DNA of 64,000 nucleotides from Streptomyces justiciae (lineage in GTDB: Bacteria > Actinomycetota > Actinomycetes > Streptomycetales > Streptomycetaceae). The notes under the pieces were generated by a model. That model was not told where the DNA came from. It made no database searches and saw only the letters and a list, made by a program, of their open reading frames with translations. Position 1 is the stretch's first letter, and each line of letters opens with the position of its first letter. This document shows, piece by piece, positions 26,088 to 35,337 of this stretch. A program made the position numbers and the translations under genes. Location of the stretch: NCBI RefSeq assembly GCF_015163075.1, contig NZ_JADDXU010000002.1, positions 744,001-808,000 on the forward strand. Direction: 5' to 3'.

Positions 26088-27286
26088 TGATGGCCGGCGG
26101 GTGCGGGTTCGTTGTGGCTGGTCGCGCAGTTCCCCGCGCCCCTGAGGGACGTCGCCCCCAGGGCGTTGTTCAGATCCGTCCAGAGATCTTCCACGTCCTC
26201 CAGGCCTACCGACATCCTTAGCAAGCCCTCGCTCACCCCGGCGTTCCGTCGGTCGCCCTCGTCGACTATGCGGTGGCTGATGGACGCCGGGTGCTGGATC
26301 AGGGTGTCCACGCTGCCCAGGCTCACCGCGGGGGTGATCAGGCGGACGTTCGCTATCACCTCGTGCGGGTCGCCGTGGACCTCGAAGGCGATCATCGCGC
26401 CGCCGATGCGTGGGTAGTGGACGCGGGCGACGCGCGGGTCGGCGGTGAGGCGGCGGGCCAGTTCCGCGGCGGTCGCGGAGGCGGCGTGGACGCGGACCGG
26501 GAGCGTCGACAGGCCGCGCAGGAGGAGATAGCCGGCCAGCGGGTGCAGGACGCCGCCGGTGGCGAAGCGGACCTGGCGGAGGCGGCCGGCGAACTCCTCG
26601 TCGCAGGCCACCACGCCGGCCATCACGTCACCGTGACCGCCGAGGTACTTGGTGGCGCTGTGCAGCACCAGGCGGGCGCCCTGTTCCGCCGGGCGCTGGA
26701 GCACGGGCGTGGCGAAGGTGTTGTCGGCGAGGAGCGGGATCGTGCCACAGGCGTGGGCGACCGCGCGCAGGTCCACCTCGGCGAGCGTCGGGTTGGCCGG
26801 GGACTCCACCATGACCAGGCCGGTGTCGGGGCGCAGGGCATCGGCGATGCCGGCCGGGTCCGTCCAGGTCACCTCGGAGCCGAGCAGGCCGGCGGTGAGG
26901 AGGTGGTCGCTACAGCCGTACAGGGGGCGGACGGCGACCACATGGCGCAGGCCCATCGAGCCCCGTACCAGAAGGACCGCACTCAGCGCGGCCATGCCGC
27001 TGGCGAAGGCGACCGCGGACTCGGTGCCCTCCAGGCGGGCCAGAGCGGTCTCGAAGCGGGCGACGGTCGGGTTGCCGAGGCGGCCGTAGACGGGCGGGCC
27101 GTCCGGGTCGGCGCCGGTGGCGGCGAAGGCGTCGATGCGGGCGGCCTCGGCGCGGCTGTCGTACGAGGGGTAGGTGGTCGACAGGTCGATGGGCGGGGCG
27201 TGCAGTCCCTGCCGGGCGAGGTCGTCGCGGCCGGCATGGACGGCCTCGGTGGCCAGGGCTCTGGTGGGCACAGGCGTCGTCTCCAT
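26084..27286 (-). CDS. transsulfuration-type PLP enzyme (cystathionine gamma-lyase/synthase family)
   Basis: A 400-residue Cys/Met-metabolism PLP enzyme. PLP-binding residues are in YGRLGNPTV (Tyr/Arg, about 71-79), [10 protein letters not shown] (about 97-106), ADNTFATP (Asp, about 189-196) and the Schiff-base Lys in [12 protein letters not shown] (about 213-224). Cystathionine gamma-lyase, methionine gamma-lyase or O-acylhomoserine sulfhydrylase activity are all possible. The start at 27286 fits homologues; an ATG at 27304 is also possible. It is divergent from an AsnC regulator 60 bp away that probably controls it. Confidence 0.9.
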   Translation of the reverse strand: METTPVPTRALATEAVHAGRDDLARQGLHAPPIDLSTTYPSYDSRAEAARIDAFAATGADPDGPPVYGRLGNPTVARFETALARLEGTESAVAFASGMAALSAVLLVRGSMGLRHVVAVRPLYGCSDHLLTAGLLGSEVTWTDPAGIADALRPDTGLVMVESPANPTLAEVDLRAVAHACGTIPLLADNTFATPVLQRPAEQGARLVLHSATKYLGGHGDVMAGVVACDEEFAGRLRQVRFATGGVLHPLAGYLLLRGLSTLPVRVHAASATAAELARRLTADPRVARVHYPRIGGAMIAFEVHGDPHEVIANVRLITPAVSLGSVDTLIQHPASISHRIVDEGDRRNAGVSEGLLRMSVGLEDVEDLWTDLNNALGATSLRGAGNCATSHNEPAPAGHH

Positions 27287-27346
27287 GCGGGACAGGGTGA
27301 ACATCGGCCGGGGTGGTGGCGGCGAAGACCGTGCTACGTTCGGCGC

Positions 27347-27838
27347 ATGGCCGAATCTGTCGCACTGGATCCGGTGGACCTTCATCTTCTGCGGCTGTTG
27401 CAGAACGACGCCCGGACCACCTACCGCGACCTCGCCGCCCAGGTGGGGGTGGCGGCGTCGACCTGTCTGGACCGGGTGACCCGGCTGCGCCGGGCCGGGG
27501 TGATCCTCGGCCATCAGCTGCGGCTGGACCCGGCGAAGCTGGGGCGGGGGCTGGAAGCGCTGCTGTCCGTACAGGTGCGGCCGCATCGGCGGGAGTTGGT
27601 GGGGCCGTTCGTGGAGCGGATCAGGGCGCTGCCCGAGTCGCGGACCGTCTTCCATCTGACCGGGCCCGACGACTACCTCGTCCATGTCGCCGTCGCGGAC
27701 ATGACGGATCTGCAGCGGCTCGTCCTAGACGAGTTCACGGCCCATCGCGAAGTGGCCCGGGTGGAGACCCGGTTGATCTTCCAGCAGTGGGACTGCGGGC
27801 CGCTGCTCCCGCCTACGCCCTCGGCTCAATCCGGGTGA
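27347..27838 (+). CDS. Lrp/AsnC family regulator
   Basis: A 163-residue regulator from the ATG at 27347. An N-terminal HTH (about 8-65, DARTTYRDLAAQVGVAASTCLDRVTRL) is joined to a RAM/AsnC effector domain (about 70-150). TACGTT lies 6 bases before the ATG with no ribosome-binding site, suggesting a leaderless mRNA. Divergent from the transsulfuration enzyme, it probably regulates that gene in response to a sulfur or branched amino acid, as YbaO/DecR- and Lrp-type proteins do. Confidence 0.9.
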   Translation: MAESVALDPVDLHLLRLLQNDARTTYRDLAAQVGVAASTCLDRVTRLRRAGVILGHQLRLDPAKLGRGLEALLSVQVRPHRRELVGPFVERIRALPESRTVFHLTGPDDYLVHVAVADMTDLQRLVLDEFTAHREVARVETRLIFQQWDCGPLLPPTPSAQSG

Positions 27839-27862
27839 CGTGCGGCGTCCCCTCGTACGAGG

Positions 27863-29557
27863 ATGGACCGCATGTCACAGACCAACAGCCTGCCCCGTGA
27901 GGTGGCCGACGCCTACGTCGACGCCCTCATCGCCCTCGACCCGGTCACCGGCACCTACCTCGGCGTGAAGGAGAGTTCGAACCGCCTTCCCGACACCTCG
28001 CCCGCGGGCCAGGAGAAGCTCGCCGAGCTCCAACGGGCCACGCTCGCCCGCCTCGACGAGGCCGAGCGGCAGCCCGGCGCGGACAGTGACATCGAGCGGC
28101 GCTGCGCCCGGCTGCTGCGCGAGCGGCTCACCGCGGAACTCGCCGTGCACGAGGCGGACGAAGGGCTGCGCTCGGTCGGCAACATGGCGACGGCCGCGCA
28201 CTCGGTGCGCGAGGTGTTCACGGTGACGCCGAGCCAGACCGACGAGGACTGGGCGGCGATCGCCGAGCGGCTGCGGGCCGTACCGGCCGCGTTCGCCGGG
28301 TACCGCGAGTCCCTCGCGCTCGGTCTGGAGCGGAAGCTGTACGCGGCGCCGCGGCCGACGGCCACGTTCGTGGAGCAGTTGACGGAGTGGGCGGACACCG
28401 GGGAGGGGCGCGGCTGGTTCGAGGACTTCGCGGCGGACGGCCCCGAGGCGCTGCGTGCCGAGCTGGACGAGGCCGCGCGCGCCGCGACCGCCTCGGTCGT
28501 GGAGCTGCGGGACTGGATGCGGGACGTGTACGCGCCGACGATCGAGGGCGCGTCGAACACCGTCGGCCGGGACCGGTACGCCCGTTGGGCGCGCTACTTC
28601 AACGGCACGGACCTGGATCTGGACGAGGCGTACGCGTACGGCTGGTCGGAGTTCCACCGGCTGCTCGGCGAGATGAAGCGGGAGGCGGAGAAGATCCTGC
28701 CGGGTGCCGAGACGCCGTGGGTGGCGCTCAAGCACCTCGACGAGCACGGCACCCGCATCGAGGGCGTCGACGAGGTCCGTGAATGGCTGCAGGGTCTGAT
28801 GGACCAGGCGATCGAGTCGCTGGACGGCACGCACTTCGAACTGGCCGAGCGGGTACGGCGGGTGGAGGCGCGGATCGCCCCGCCCGGCGGTGCGGCGGCG
28901 CCGTACTACACGGCCCCCTCGGAGGACTTCTCCCGGCCGGGCCGCACCTGGCTGCCGACGATGGGCCAGACCAGCTTCCCCGCCTACGACCTGGTCTCCA
29001 CCTGGTACCACGAGGGTGTGCCGGGCCATCACCTCCAGCTGGCGCAGTGGGTGCACATCGCCGACAGCCTCTCCCGCTACCAGGCCACGGTCGGCATCGT
29101 CAGCGCCAACGCCGAGGGCTGGGCGCTGTACGCGGAGCGGCTCATGGACGAGCTCGGGTTCCTCACGGACGCGGAGCAGCGGCTCGGTTACCTCGACGCG
29201 CAGATGATGCGGGCGGCGCGGGTGATCGTGGACATCGGCATGCACCTGGAGCTGGAGATCCCGGCCGACTCGCCGTTCCACCCGGGCGAGCGCTGGACGC
29301 CGGAGCTGGCCCAGGAGTTCTTCGGCGCGCACAGCAGCCGGCCGGCGGACTTCGTGGAGAGCGAGCTGACCCGCTATCTGACGATCCCGGGCCAGGCCAT
29401 CGGCTACAAGCTGGGCGAGCGTGCCTGGCTGCTGGGCCGCGAGAAGGCCCGGCAGCGGCACGGCGAGGCGTTCGACCTCAAGGCCTGGCACATGGCGGCG
29501 CTGTCGCAGGGTTCGCTGGGGCTCGACGACCTGGTCGACGAGCTGGCGCAGCTGTAA
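27863..29557 (+). CDS. DUF885 family protein (putative zinc hydrolase)
   Basis: A 564-residue DUF885 protein, cytoplasmic because no signal peptide is present. The metal-binding motif WYHEGVPGHHLQ (about residues 374-385) contains HExxxHH, and a second conserved stretch has SANAEGWALYAERLM with the downstream Glu. The all-helical architecture resembles M32/neurolysin-like metallopeptidases. An ATG at 27872 is an alternative start. A 23-bp tandem repeat begins at its final codons. Confidence 0.9.
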   Translation: MDRMSQTNSLPREVADAYVDALIALDPVTGTYLGVKESSNRLPDTSPAGQEKLAELQRATLARLDEAERQPGADSDIERRCARLLRERLTAELAVHEADEGLRSVGNMATAAHSVREVFTVTPSQTDEDWAAIAERLRAVPAAFAGYRESLALGLERKLYAAPRPTATFVEQLTEWADTGEGRGWFEDFAADGPEALRAELDEAARAATASVVELRDWMRDVYAPTIEGASNTVGRDRYARWARYFNGTDLDLDEAYAYGWSEFHRLLGEMKREAEKILPGAETPWVALKHLDEHGTRIEGVDEVREWLQGLMDQAIESLDGTHFELAERVRRVEARIAPPGGAAAPYYTAPSEDFSRPGRTWLPTMGQTSFPAYDLVSTWYHEGVPGHHLQLAQWVHIADSLSRYQATVGIVSANAEGWALYAERLMDELGFLTDAEQRLGYLDAQMMRAARVIVDIGMHLELEIPADSPFHPGERWTPELAQEFFGAHSSRPADFVESELTRYLTIPGQAIGYKLGERAWLLGREKARQRHGEAFDLKAWHMAALSQGSLGLDDLVDELAQL

Positions 29558-29612
29558 GGGCTGAGCCGGCGGAGCTGTAAGGGCTGCGCCGGCGGAGCTG
29601 TAAGGGCTGGGC
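29550..29612. repeat. 23-bp tandem repeat copying the DUF885 stop codon
   Basis: AGCTGTAAGGGCTG(A/C)GCCGG-type units start at 29550, 29573 and 29596 (the third is partial). Each unit repeats the gene's last codons and its TAA stop (29555-29557). The array ends at the stop codon of the convergent SDR gene at 29613. Confidence 0.85.
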
Positions 29613-30446
29613 TCAGCGCCGGAACCCGCCCTCCGAGTCGATCACCTGCCCCGTGATCCAGCCCGCCTCGTCCGTCGCGAGCCATGCGAGGAGGCGGGCC
29701 GGGTCGTCGGGCATCCCCCAGCGTCCGGCGGGGAAGCGGGCGGCGACGGCCTCGTAGACCTCGCCGGTCAGGTAATCGGTGTCCACCGGGCCAGGGTTGA
29801 CGGTGTTCACGGTGATGCCCTGCTCGGCGAGCGTCGTCGACAGCGAGCGGGTGATGGAGGCGAGGGCGCCCTTCTGGAGCGCGTAGGCGATCTCGCCCGG
29901 CATGCCTCCGGCGATGTCCTGGCCGGAGGTCATCATCATGATCCGGCCTCCCGAGAGGCCCGCCCGGTGCCGCGCAAACGCCTGCACCAGCAGCAGCACC
30001 GAGCGGGTGTCGACCGCCCAGTGCGCGTCCAGCATGGCCGCGTCGATCTGGTCGAGGGTGCCGTCGCTGCCGCTCAGGGCGTGGTTGGCGACCAGGATGT
30101 CGAGCCGGCCGCCGAGTGCGCCGACGGCGGTGGCGATCAGTTCGGCCGGGGCGGCGGGGTCCGTGAGGTCACCGGGTCCGGCCACGACCCGCGCCTCGGG
30201 GTCGCCGAGCGCGCCGCGCACGGAGGCGAGCACGTCCTCGGGGCGGTCCGCTCCCCAGGGCTGGGCGGCGTCGTGCGGCACATGGTGGTGCAGATAGACG
30301 CTCGCCCCGTAGGCGGCCAGCCGCCGGGCCACGGCGTGCCCGATGCCGCCGCGTCTGCTGGCTCCGGTGACGAGGGCGATGCGGCCCCGCAGCGGCAGGG
30401 GGTCGCGGCGGAGTTCCTCGGGGGTGGGGTGGGGAAGTCGGGGCAT
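29613..30446 (-). CDS. SDR family oxidoreductase
   Basis: A 277-residue short-chain dehydrogenase/reductase. The cofactor motif is TGASRRGGIGHA (about 26-37), NHAL lies at about 121, the catalytic Ser is in MMMTSGQD (about 171) and YALQK (about 188-192) supplies the YxxxK pair. The C-terminal WITGQVIDSEGGF motif is typical of classical SDRs. The substrate is unknown. The three tandem DUF885 stop-region copies abut its 3' end. Confidence 0.92.
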   Translation of the reverse strand: MPRLPHPTPEELRRDPLPLRGRIALVTGASRRGGIGHAVARRLAAYGASVYLHHHVPHDAAQPWGADRPEDVLASVRGALGDPEARVVAGPGDLTDPAAPAELIATAVGALGGRLDILVANHALSGSDGTLDQIDAAMLDAHWAVDTRSVLLLVQAFARHRAGLSGGRIMMMTSGQDIAGGMPGEIAYALQKGALASITRSLSTTLAEQGITVNTVNPGPVDTDYLTGEVYEAVAARFPAGRWGMPDDPARLLAWLATDEAGWITGQVIDSEGGFRR

Positions 30447-30543
30447 GGACGACCATGATGGGGAAGCGATGCGTGCGGCGCACGGGAATTTCCCGGCCGT
30501 CCATGCACCGGGCGCCCAACTCGCCGGCCGCGCGCCACGGCCG

Positions 30544-31062
30544 CTATCCGTGCGCCAGCGGCCTCAGTTGGACGAGTCCCAGCCACGTCTCCGGCCCGGG
30601 CCGCACGTGCGCCGCGCGCACCGCGTAGCGGCCGGGGTCGAGGGCGATCCAGACGTGGTCGGTGCGCAGGGAGTCGGTCCCCGGCCAGGCGGCGTCGAAC
30701 AGCAGCACCGGGCCGGGTACGTTCCAGGCGACCTCCGGCCCCCACACCGCCGCGTCGAGTGCGGCCGGCACCTCGGCGAGCAGCTGTTCCTCGGACTCCG
30801 CCGCCGACCACCGTACGAAGACGCCGCGGTCCGGCAGATACGTGGTGGAGGCGGGCTCGTCGCCGAACACCAGCGCCGCGCTGTCGCCGACGGGCAGCAG
30901 GCCGACGTAGCCGTCGACCTCGCAGGCCCGGTCGTAGTCCGAGGCCGTCTCGTCCCCGTCGGCGCCCGCCCAGAACGGCAGCACGGTCTCCGGGACCGCT
31001 ATGAGCGGCCCACCGCCCGACTCCACCCACTCCGCCGCGCCCGGCTCCGCGTATCGCACCAT
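30544..31062 (-). CDS. Imm21-like immunity protein
   Basis: A 172-residue acidic protein from the ATG at 31062. It begins with a WVESGGGPLIAVPE motif and then ASDYDRACEVDGYVGLLPVGD, the pattern of the Imm21 immunity family associated with polymorphic toxins. No toxin gene (RHS, WXG100 or HNH carriers) lies nearby, so it appears to be an orphan. Longer upstream starts would extend through the promoter region and were rejected. The family assignment is from memory of the motif and is moderately sure. Confidence 0.7.
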   Translation of the reverse strand: MVRYAEPGAAEWVESGGGPLIAVPETVLPFWAGADGDETASDYDRACEVDGYVGLLPVGDSAALVFGDEPASTTYLPDRGVFVRWSAAESEEQLLAEVPAALDAAVWGPEVAWNVPGPVLLFDAAWPGTDSLRTDHVWIALDPGRYAVRAAHVRPGPETWLGLVQLRPLAHG

Positions 31063-31151
31063 GGCGCGGAATCTACCTGGTACATGACAGTGCGCGTCGC
31101 CGTTCACAGGAAGATCCGGAATCCATCATTCAGCAGCGGCCACGGCCCGGC

Positions 31152-31637
31152 TCAGCAGCCGCAGTTCTCCGCGTCCACCGGCGCCGTCAGCGGGTCGGCG
31201 TCGCGGCGCTGCCTGCCCTCCCAGGTCTCGTACTCGAAGCCCTCGCGCGCCCAGTACTCGAAGCCGCCGAGCATCTCCTTGACCTGGTAGCCGAGTTCGG
31301 CGAGGGCGAGCGCGGAGCGGGTGGCGCCGTTGCAGCCCGGTCCCCAGCAGTACGTCACGACCGGCACGGACTTGTCGAGGAGCTGCTCGGCCTGCTCGGG
31401 GACGAGGGCGGTCGGCAGGTGGACGGCGCCGGGGATGTGGCCCTGGTCCCAGGCCTCGGTGGAGCGGGAGTCCAGGACGACGAAACCGGGGTCGCCCTCG
31501 GCCGAGAGCGCGGCGGCGACGTCGGAGACGTCGGCGTGGAAGACGAGGCTCGCACGGAAGTAGGCGGCAGCCTCGGCCGGGGCCGCGGGGGCGACCCGCA
31601 GGACCGGGTTGACGGTGTTCGTGCTGACGCTGCTCAT
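31152..31637 (-). CDS. rhodanese-like domain protein
   Basis: A 161-residue single rhodanese domain. The active-site loop is YCWGPGCNGATR (about 98-109, two candidate Cys) and the CH2A-like motif is VLDSRSTEAWDQGHIPGAVHLP. It moves sulfane sulfur or acts as a thiol sensor. The C-terminus ends NCGC, adding a Cys pair. The ATG at 31637 has GGAAAGG at good spacing; a start 21 bases upstream is less well supported. It is divergent from an Lrp-type regulator. Confidence 0.88.
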   Translation of the reverse strand: MSSVSTNTVNPVLRVAPAAPAEAAAYFRASLVFHADVSDVAAALSAEGDPGFVVLDSRSTEAWDQGHIPGAVHLPTALVPEQAEQLLDKSVPVVTYCWGPGCNGATRSALALAELGYQVKEMLGGFEYWAREGFEYETWEGRQRRDADPLTAPVDAENCGC

Positions 31638-31723
31638 GCTCTGGCCTTTCCCTGACATGCCTCGCGGGGTTTCTCGTCGGGCCTCGTCGCCCTCCCCGCA
31701 CCCAGAAATCTACGTCGGACGAT

Positions 31724-31738
31724 CACTTCCCTGAAGTG
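31724..31738. promoter_or_regulatory. inverted repeat, probable Lrp/AsnC operator
   Basis: CACTTC-CCT-GAAGTG is a perfect 6-bp-arm inverted repeat in the 156-bp gap between the divergent rhodanese and Lrp genes. Its size and place fit an Lrp-family operator serving both genes. Confidence 0.45.
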
Positions 31739-31793
31739 GCGATCCCCGGCGTTCCGCTTGATCCGCCGGTGATTCCCCTGGTATCTCTCCGGC

Positions 31794-32240
31794 ATGACCG
31801 AGTTTTCCCCGGACGCCACCGACTGGCGCATCCTCGACGTCCTCCAGCGGGAGGGCCGCGCCAGCTTCGCCGAGCTCGCGCGTGCCGTCTCCATGTCCCC
31901 GAGCGCGGTCACGGAACGGGTGCGCCGGCTGGAGGAGGCGGGCGTGATCCAGGGGTACGCGGCGGTCGTCGACCCGGACCGGCTGGGGCTGCCGATCCTG
32001 GCGTTCGTGCGGCTGCGTTATCCGAACGGCAACTACAAGCCGTTCCACGACCTGGTCGAGGCGACGCCGGAGATCCTGGAGGCGCACCACGTCACGGGCG
32101 ACGACTGCTTCGTCATCAAGGTCGCCGCGCGGTCGATGCGGCACCTGGAGGAGGTGTCCGGCAAGATCGGCTCGCTCGGCGCGGTGACGACGAGCGTCGT
32201 CTACTCCTCACCCCTGCCGCGCCGCCCGCTGGGCCGCTGA
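31794..32240 (+). CDS. Lrp/AsnC family regulator
   Basis: A 148-residue regulator with an N-terminal HTH (about 9-62, GRASFAELARAVSMSPSAVTERV) and a C-terminal RAM domain (about 65-140; VTGDDCFVIKV is the effector-pocket strand). It is divergent from the rhodanese gene, with a palindrome between them. The last 33 bp overlap the convergent sbcC 3' end. Confidence 0.92.
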   Translation: MTEFSPDATDWRILDVLQREGRASFAELARAVSMSPSAVTERVRRLEEAGVIQGYAAVVDPDRLGLPILAFVRLRYPNGNYKPFHDLVEATPEILEAHHVTGDDCFVIKVAARSMRHLEEVSGKIGSLGAVTTSVVYSSPLPRRPLGR

Positions 32241-35222
32241 GCGCACCTTCAGGGCCGATCCGGCTCTGCCCTTCACGACCTCCAACTGGGCGTGGATGCG
32301 CCGCCGCAGATCGGCGACATGGCTCACGATGCCGACGCTGCGGTCCCGTTCGCGCAGCGAGTCGAGCACGTCGAGGACCTCGTCGAGGGTCTGGTCGTCG
32401 AGGCTGCCGAACCCTTCGTCGATGAAGAGCGTGTCGAGCCGGACCCCGCCCGCCTCGTCGGTGACGACGTCCGCGAGGCCGAGGGCGAGGGCGAGCGAGG
32501 CGAAGAACGTCTCGCCGCCGGACAGTGTGGCCGTGTCCCGTTCCCGTCCGGTCCAGGCGTCGACGACATGCAGCCCGAGCCCGCTGCGGCCGCGTCCGGC
32601 CCGGTCGTCGGAGTGGACGAGGGTGTAGCGGCCTGAGGACATCCGCAGCAGCCGTACGGTCGCTGCGGCGGCCACCTGTTCCAGGCGCGCGGCCAGCACG
32701 TAGGACTCCAGGCGCATCTTGCGTTCGTTGTCCGCCGAGGTGCCCGCGGTGAGGGAGGCGAGGCGGGCGACCCGGTCGTACTCCTCGCGCAGCGGGGCGA
32801 GGCGGCGTACGGAGACGGCCGCGCGCGCGGAGAGCCGGTCGAGGTCGGCGCAGCGCCGGGCGGCGGCGTCGCGCGCGGAGGCGGCGTCGCGGACCCGCTG
32901 GGCGGCGAGGGCGGCGGCCTGCTCGGCCGAGGCGAGGTCGGCGGGCGGCTGCTGGGCGGCGGCCGCGGTGTCGGGCTCGGCGAGGACGGCCCGTACGGCG
33001 GCCTCCTGCGACTGCCAGTCGTCGAGCCGCCGTTGGAGGTCGCGGTGGGCCGCGTCGTCGAGGAGGGCCTCCGCCGCGGCCTGCGGGGTGTCGAAGCCGG
33101 CCCGGAACGCGGCGTCGGCCAGCCGGGCGTCGGCGTCCTTGAGCCGTTGCGCGGTGTCCTCGGCGACGCGGGCCGCGTCGGCGGCGTCGGTGAGCAGTCT
33201 GACCTGCCGCTCCAGTTGGTCGGCGCGCGCGGCGACGCTGTCGAGGGCGCCGCGCGCCTGCGCCAACTCCTCCTCCAGCACGGCCCGTTCACGGTCGAGG
33301 CGGTCCCGGTGCCCGACGCGGGAGGCGGCCCGTACGGCGGCCTGCTGGCGTACGGCAGTGCGTCGCTCGTGCTCCTGCTCGGCCCGGCGCAGCTCCTCGT
33401 GCGCGGGGTGCAGCACCGAGGCGGCGTGCCGGGCCTGCGCGTAGAGCCGCTCCAACTCATCGGCAGCTGCCGCGAGTTGCTCGGTGGACGCGTCACCGGC
33501 CTCCGCCGTGGCGGCGGCAAGTGCCTCGCGTACGACGCCCAGTCGCTGTTCCTGCTCGCTGTGCCGTTCCTCCGCCTGCTGGTAGGCGGCCAGGGCCCGC
33601 TCCTCCGCTTCCCGGCCGACGTGCCCGGCGTCCTTGCGGGCCGGGGCCGGGTGTTCGGTCGCCCCGCAGACCGCGCAGGGCTCCCCGTCGGTCAGTTGCG
33701 CGGCAAGCTCGGCGGCGATGCCGTTCAGCCGCTGCTCCTTGACGTCCAGCCAACGCGCCTTGAGCGCCAGCGCGTCCGCCTGGGCGAGACGGACCTGTTC
33801 GGCGGCCGTGTCGGTGTCGCCGGCCAACTGGTCCCGCATCCGCGCGGCGCCCAGCCGCTTCTGCGCCGGCTCACGCTGTACGCCGAGCTGCTCGGCCCGG
33901 GTCGCCGCCTCCTGGGCGGAGTCGATCCGGGCCTGGAGCCCGGCGCGGGTCGCCTCCCACCCGGCGAGCCAGTCGTCCGCCTCGCGCAGTACGTCGTCGT
34001 CGGCACGCTCCTGCCGGTCCAGTCCTGCCCGCTCGGCGACCAGGTCGGCCAGCCGCTGCTCGGCACGGCGCGCCGACTCCAGCCCGCCCAGCTCCTCGGC
34101 GGCCCGGCGGGCTGCGGACGCGAGCCCGGCCGCCCCGGCGTCGGCGTAGGTGTCCGGCAGCAGGGCACGCGTGCGTGCCCGGGCCGCGTCCGCCCGGCGG
34201 TGCTCGGCGTCGGCGGCCTCTCTGAGCTCCAGCGCCGGTGCCACGGCCTCGGCCTTGCGGGCGCGTTCCATGCGGGCCAGCGCCTGCCGGTAGCCCTCGG
34301 ACCGCTCCTCCATCAGTGCGGCCCGCTGCTGTGCTTCCCCGAACCGCTGCTGGAGCCGCGCCACTTCGCGTACGTCGGCCAGGGCGCGCTCGGCGGCGGC
34401 CTGGGCGGACTCAGCGGCCGTGAGCCGGCTGTGGGCGATGGTGAGCTGTTCGCGGGCGGTGCTGCGGGCGACGGCGGCGGCGCTCATGACGGCGTCGGCG
34501 AGACCGGGCTCCCCGGGGGCGGCGTCCGGCAGGGCCATCGCGTCGCCCGCCGCCTGCTGCATGCGGTGGGCGTCGGCGAGCAGCTCGGTGTCCCCGTCGC
34601 GGACCTGTGCCTCGGTGGCGCGGCGGCGCTCGGCGAGGCGTTTCTCGACCTCGGCGAAGCGGTGGGTGTCGAAGAGGCGGCCCAGCAGCCGGCCGCGCGC
34701 CTCGGCGTCCGCGCGCAGGAAGCGGGCGAAGTCGCCCTGGGGCAACAGCACGACCTGACAGAACTGCTCGCGGCTCATGCCGAGCAGCTGGGTGATCTCC
34801 TCGCCGATCTCCTGGTGGGAGCGGCTGAGGTCCTTCCAGGCGCCGGTCTGGGCGTCGTACTCGCGCAGCCAGCTCTGGGCCTTGTCGAGGGTGCTGCCCG
34901 AACCGCGCTTCTTGGGGCGCTCCCAGGGCGGCTGGCGGGTGACCTCCAACCGGCGTCCGGCGACGGTCAGTTCGAGACGGACCTCCGTGCGCGTGCCGGG
35001 CGCGGCGTGGTCGCTGCGCAGGGTGAGGCCCTGGCCGGACTGGCGGGCGCCGGGGACGGAGCCGTACAGCGCGTAGCAGACGGCGTCGAGGACGGAGGTC
35101 TTGCCCGCGCCGGTCGGTCCGTGGAGCAGGAAGAGCCCGGCGACGGAGAGCTCGTCGAAGTCGACGGACTGGGCCCCTCCGAAGGGACCGAACGCGGTGA
35201 TGTCCAGTCGGTGCAGCCTCAT
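32208..35222 (-). CDS. sbcC: exonuclease SbcCD, ATPase subunit SbcC
   Basis: A 1004-residue SMC-like ATPase of the SbcCD (Mre11-Rad50-type) nuclease, which opens hairpins and processes DNA ends. Walker A is GPTGAGKTS (about residues 37-45). Long coiled coils surround a zinc hook, EPCAVCGA (about 530-537). The ABC signature is LSGGETFFASLAL and Walker B is LFIDEGFGSLD near the C-terminus. The ATG at 35222 gives MRLHRLDITAFGPF, the family's usual start. Two further copies of the MRLHRL start region lie upstream in a tandem repeat. It is transcribed with sbcD. Confidence 0.93.
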   Translation of the reverse strand: MRLHRLDITAFGPFGGAQSVDFDELSVAGLFLLHGPTGAGKTSVLDAVCYALYGSVPGARQSGQGLTLRSDHAAPGTRTEVRLELTVAGRRLEVTRQPPWERPKKRGSGSTLDKAQSWLREYDAQTGAWKDLSRSHQEIGEEITQLLGMSREQFCQVVLLPQGDFARFLRADAEARGRLLGRLFDTHRFAEVEKRLAERRRATEAQVRDGDTELLADAHRMQQAAGDAMALPDAAPGEPGLADAVMSAAAVARSTAREQLTIAHSRLTAAESAQAAAERALADVREVARLQQRFGEAQQRAALMEERSEGYRQALARMERARKAEAVAPALELREAADAEHRRADAARARTRALLPDTYADAGAAGLASAARRAAEELGGLESARRAEQRLADLVAERAGLDRQERADDDVLREADDWLAGWEATRAGLQARIDSAQEAATRAEQLGVQREPAQKRLGAARMRDQLAGDTDTAAEQVRLAQADALALKARWLDVKEQRLNGIAAELAAQLTDGEPCAVCGATEHPAPARKDAGHVGREAEERALAAYQQAEERHSEQEQRLGVVREALAAATAEAGDASTEQLAAAADELERLYAQARHAASVLHPAHEELRRAEQEHERRTAVRQQAAVRAASRVGHRDRLDRERAVLEEELAQARGALDSVAARADQLERQVRLLTDAADAARVAEDTAQRLKDADARLADAAFRAGFDTPQAAAEALLDDAAHRDLQRRLDDWQSQEAAVRAVLAEPDTAAAAQQPPADLASAEQAAALAAQRVRDAASARDAAARRCADLDRLSARAAVSVRRLAPLREEYDRVARLASLTAGTSADNERKMRLESYVLAARLEQVAAAATVRLLRMSSGRYTLVHSDDRAGRGRSGLGLHVVDAWTGRERDTATLSGGETFFASLALALGLADVVTDEAGGVRLDTLFIDEGFGSLDDQTLDEVLDVLDSLRERDRSVGIVSHVADLRRRIHAQLEVVKGRAGSALKVRSAAQRAARQG

Positions 35223-35335
35223 CGGACGCCCGCCCCGTTGTTGAGCCGATGCGGCCTCATCGGACGCCCTCCCCCCATGTTCAGCCGGTGCAGCCTCATC
35301 GGACGCCCTCGCCCCATGTTCAGCCGGTGCAGCCG
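35209..35335. repeat. 39-bp tandem repeat duplicating the sbcC start region
   Basis: Units of 38-39 bp start at 35209, 35247, 35286 and (partial) 35325. On the minus strand each full unit contains ATGAGG and codons for MR(L/P)HRL, the true sbcC N-terminus. The array fills the gap between the sbcD stop (35338) and the sbcC start (35222), so several decoy start codons precede the real gene. Confidence 0.88.
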
Positions 35336-35337
35336 CC

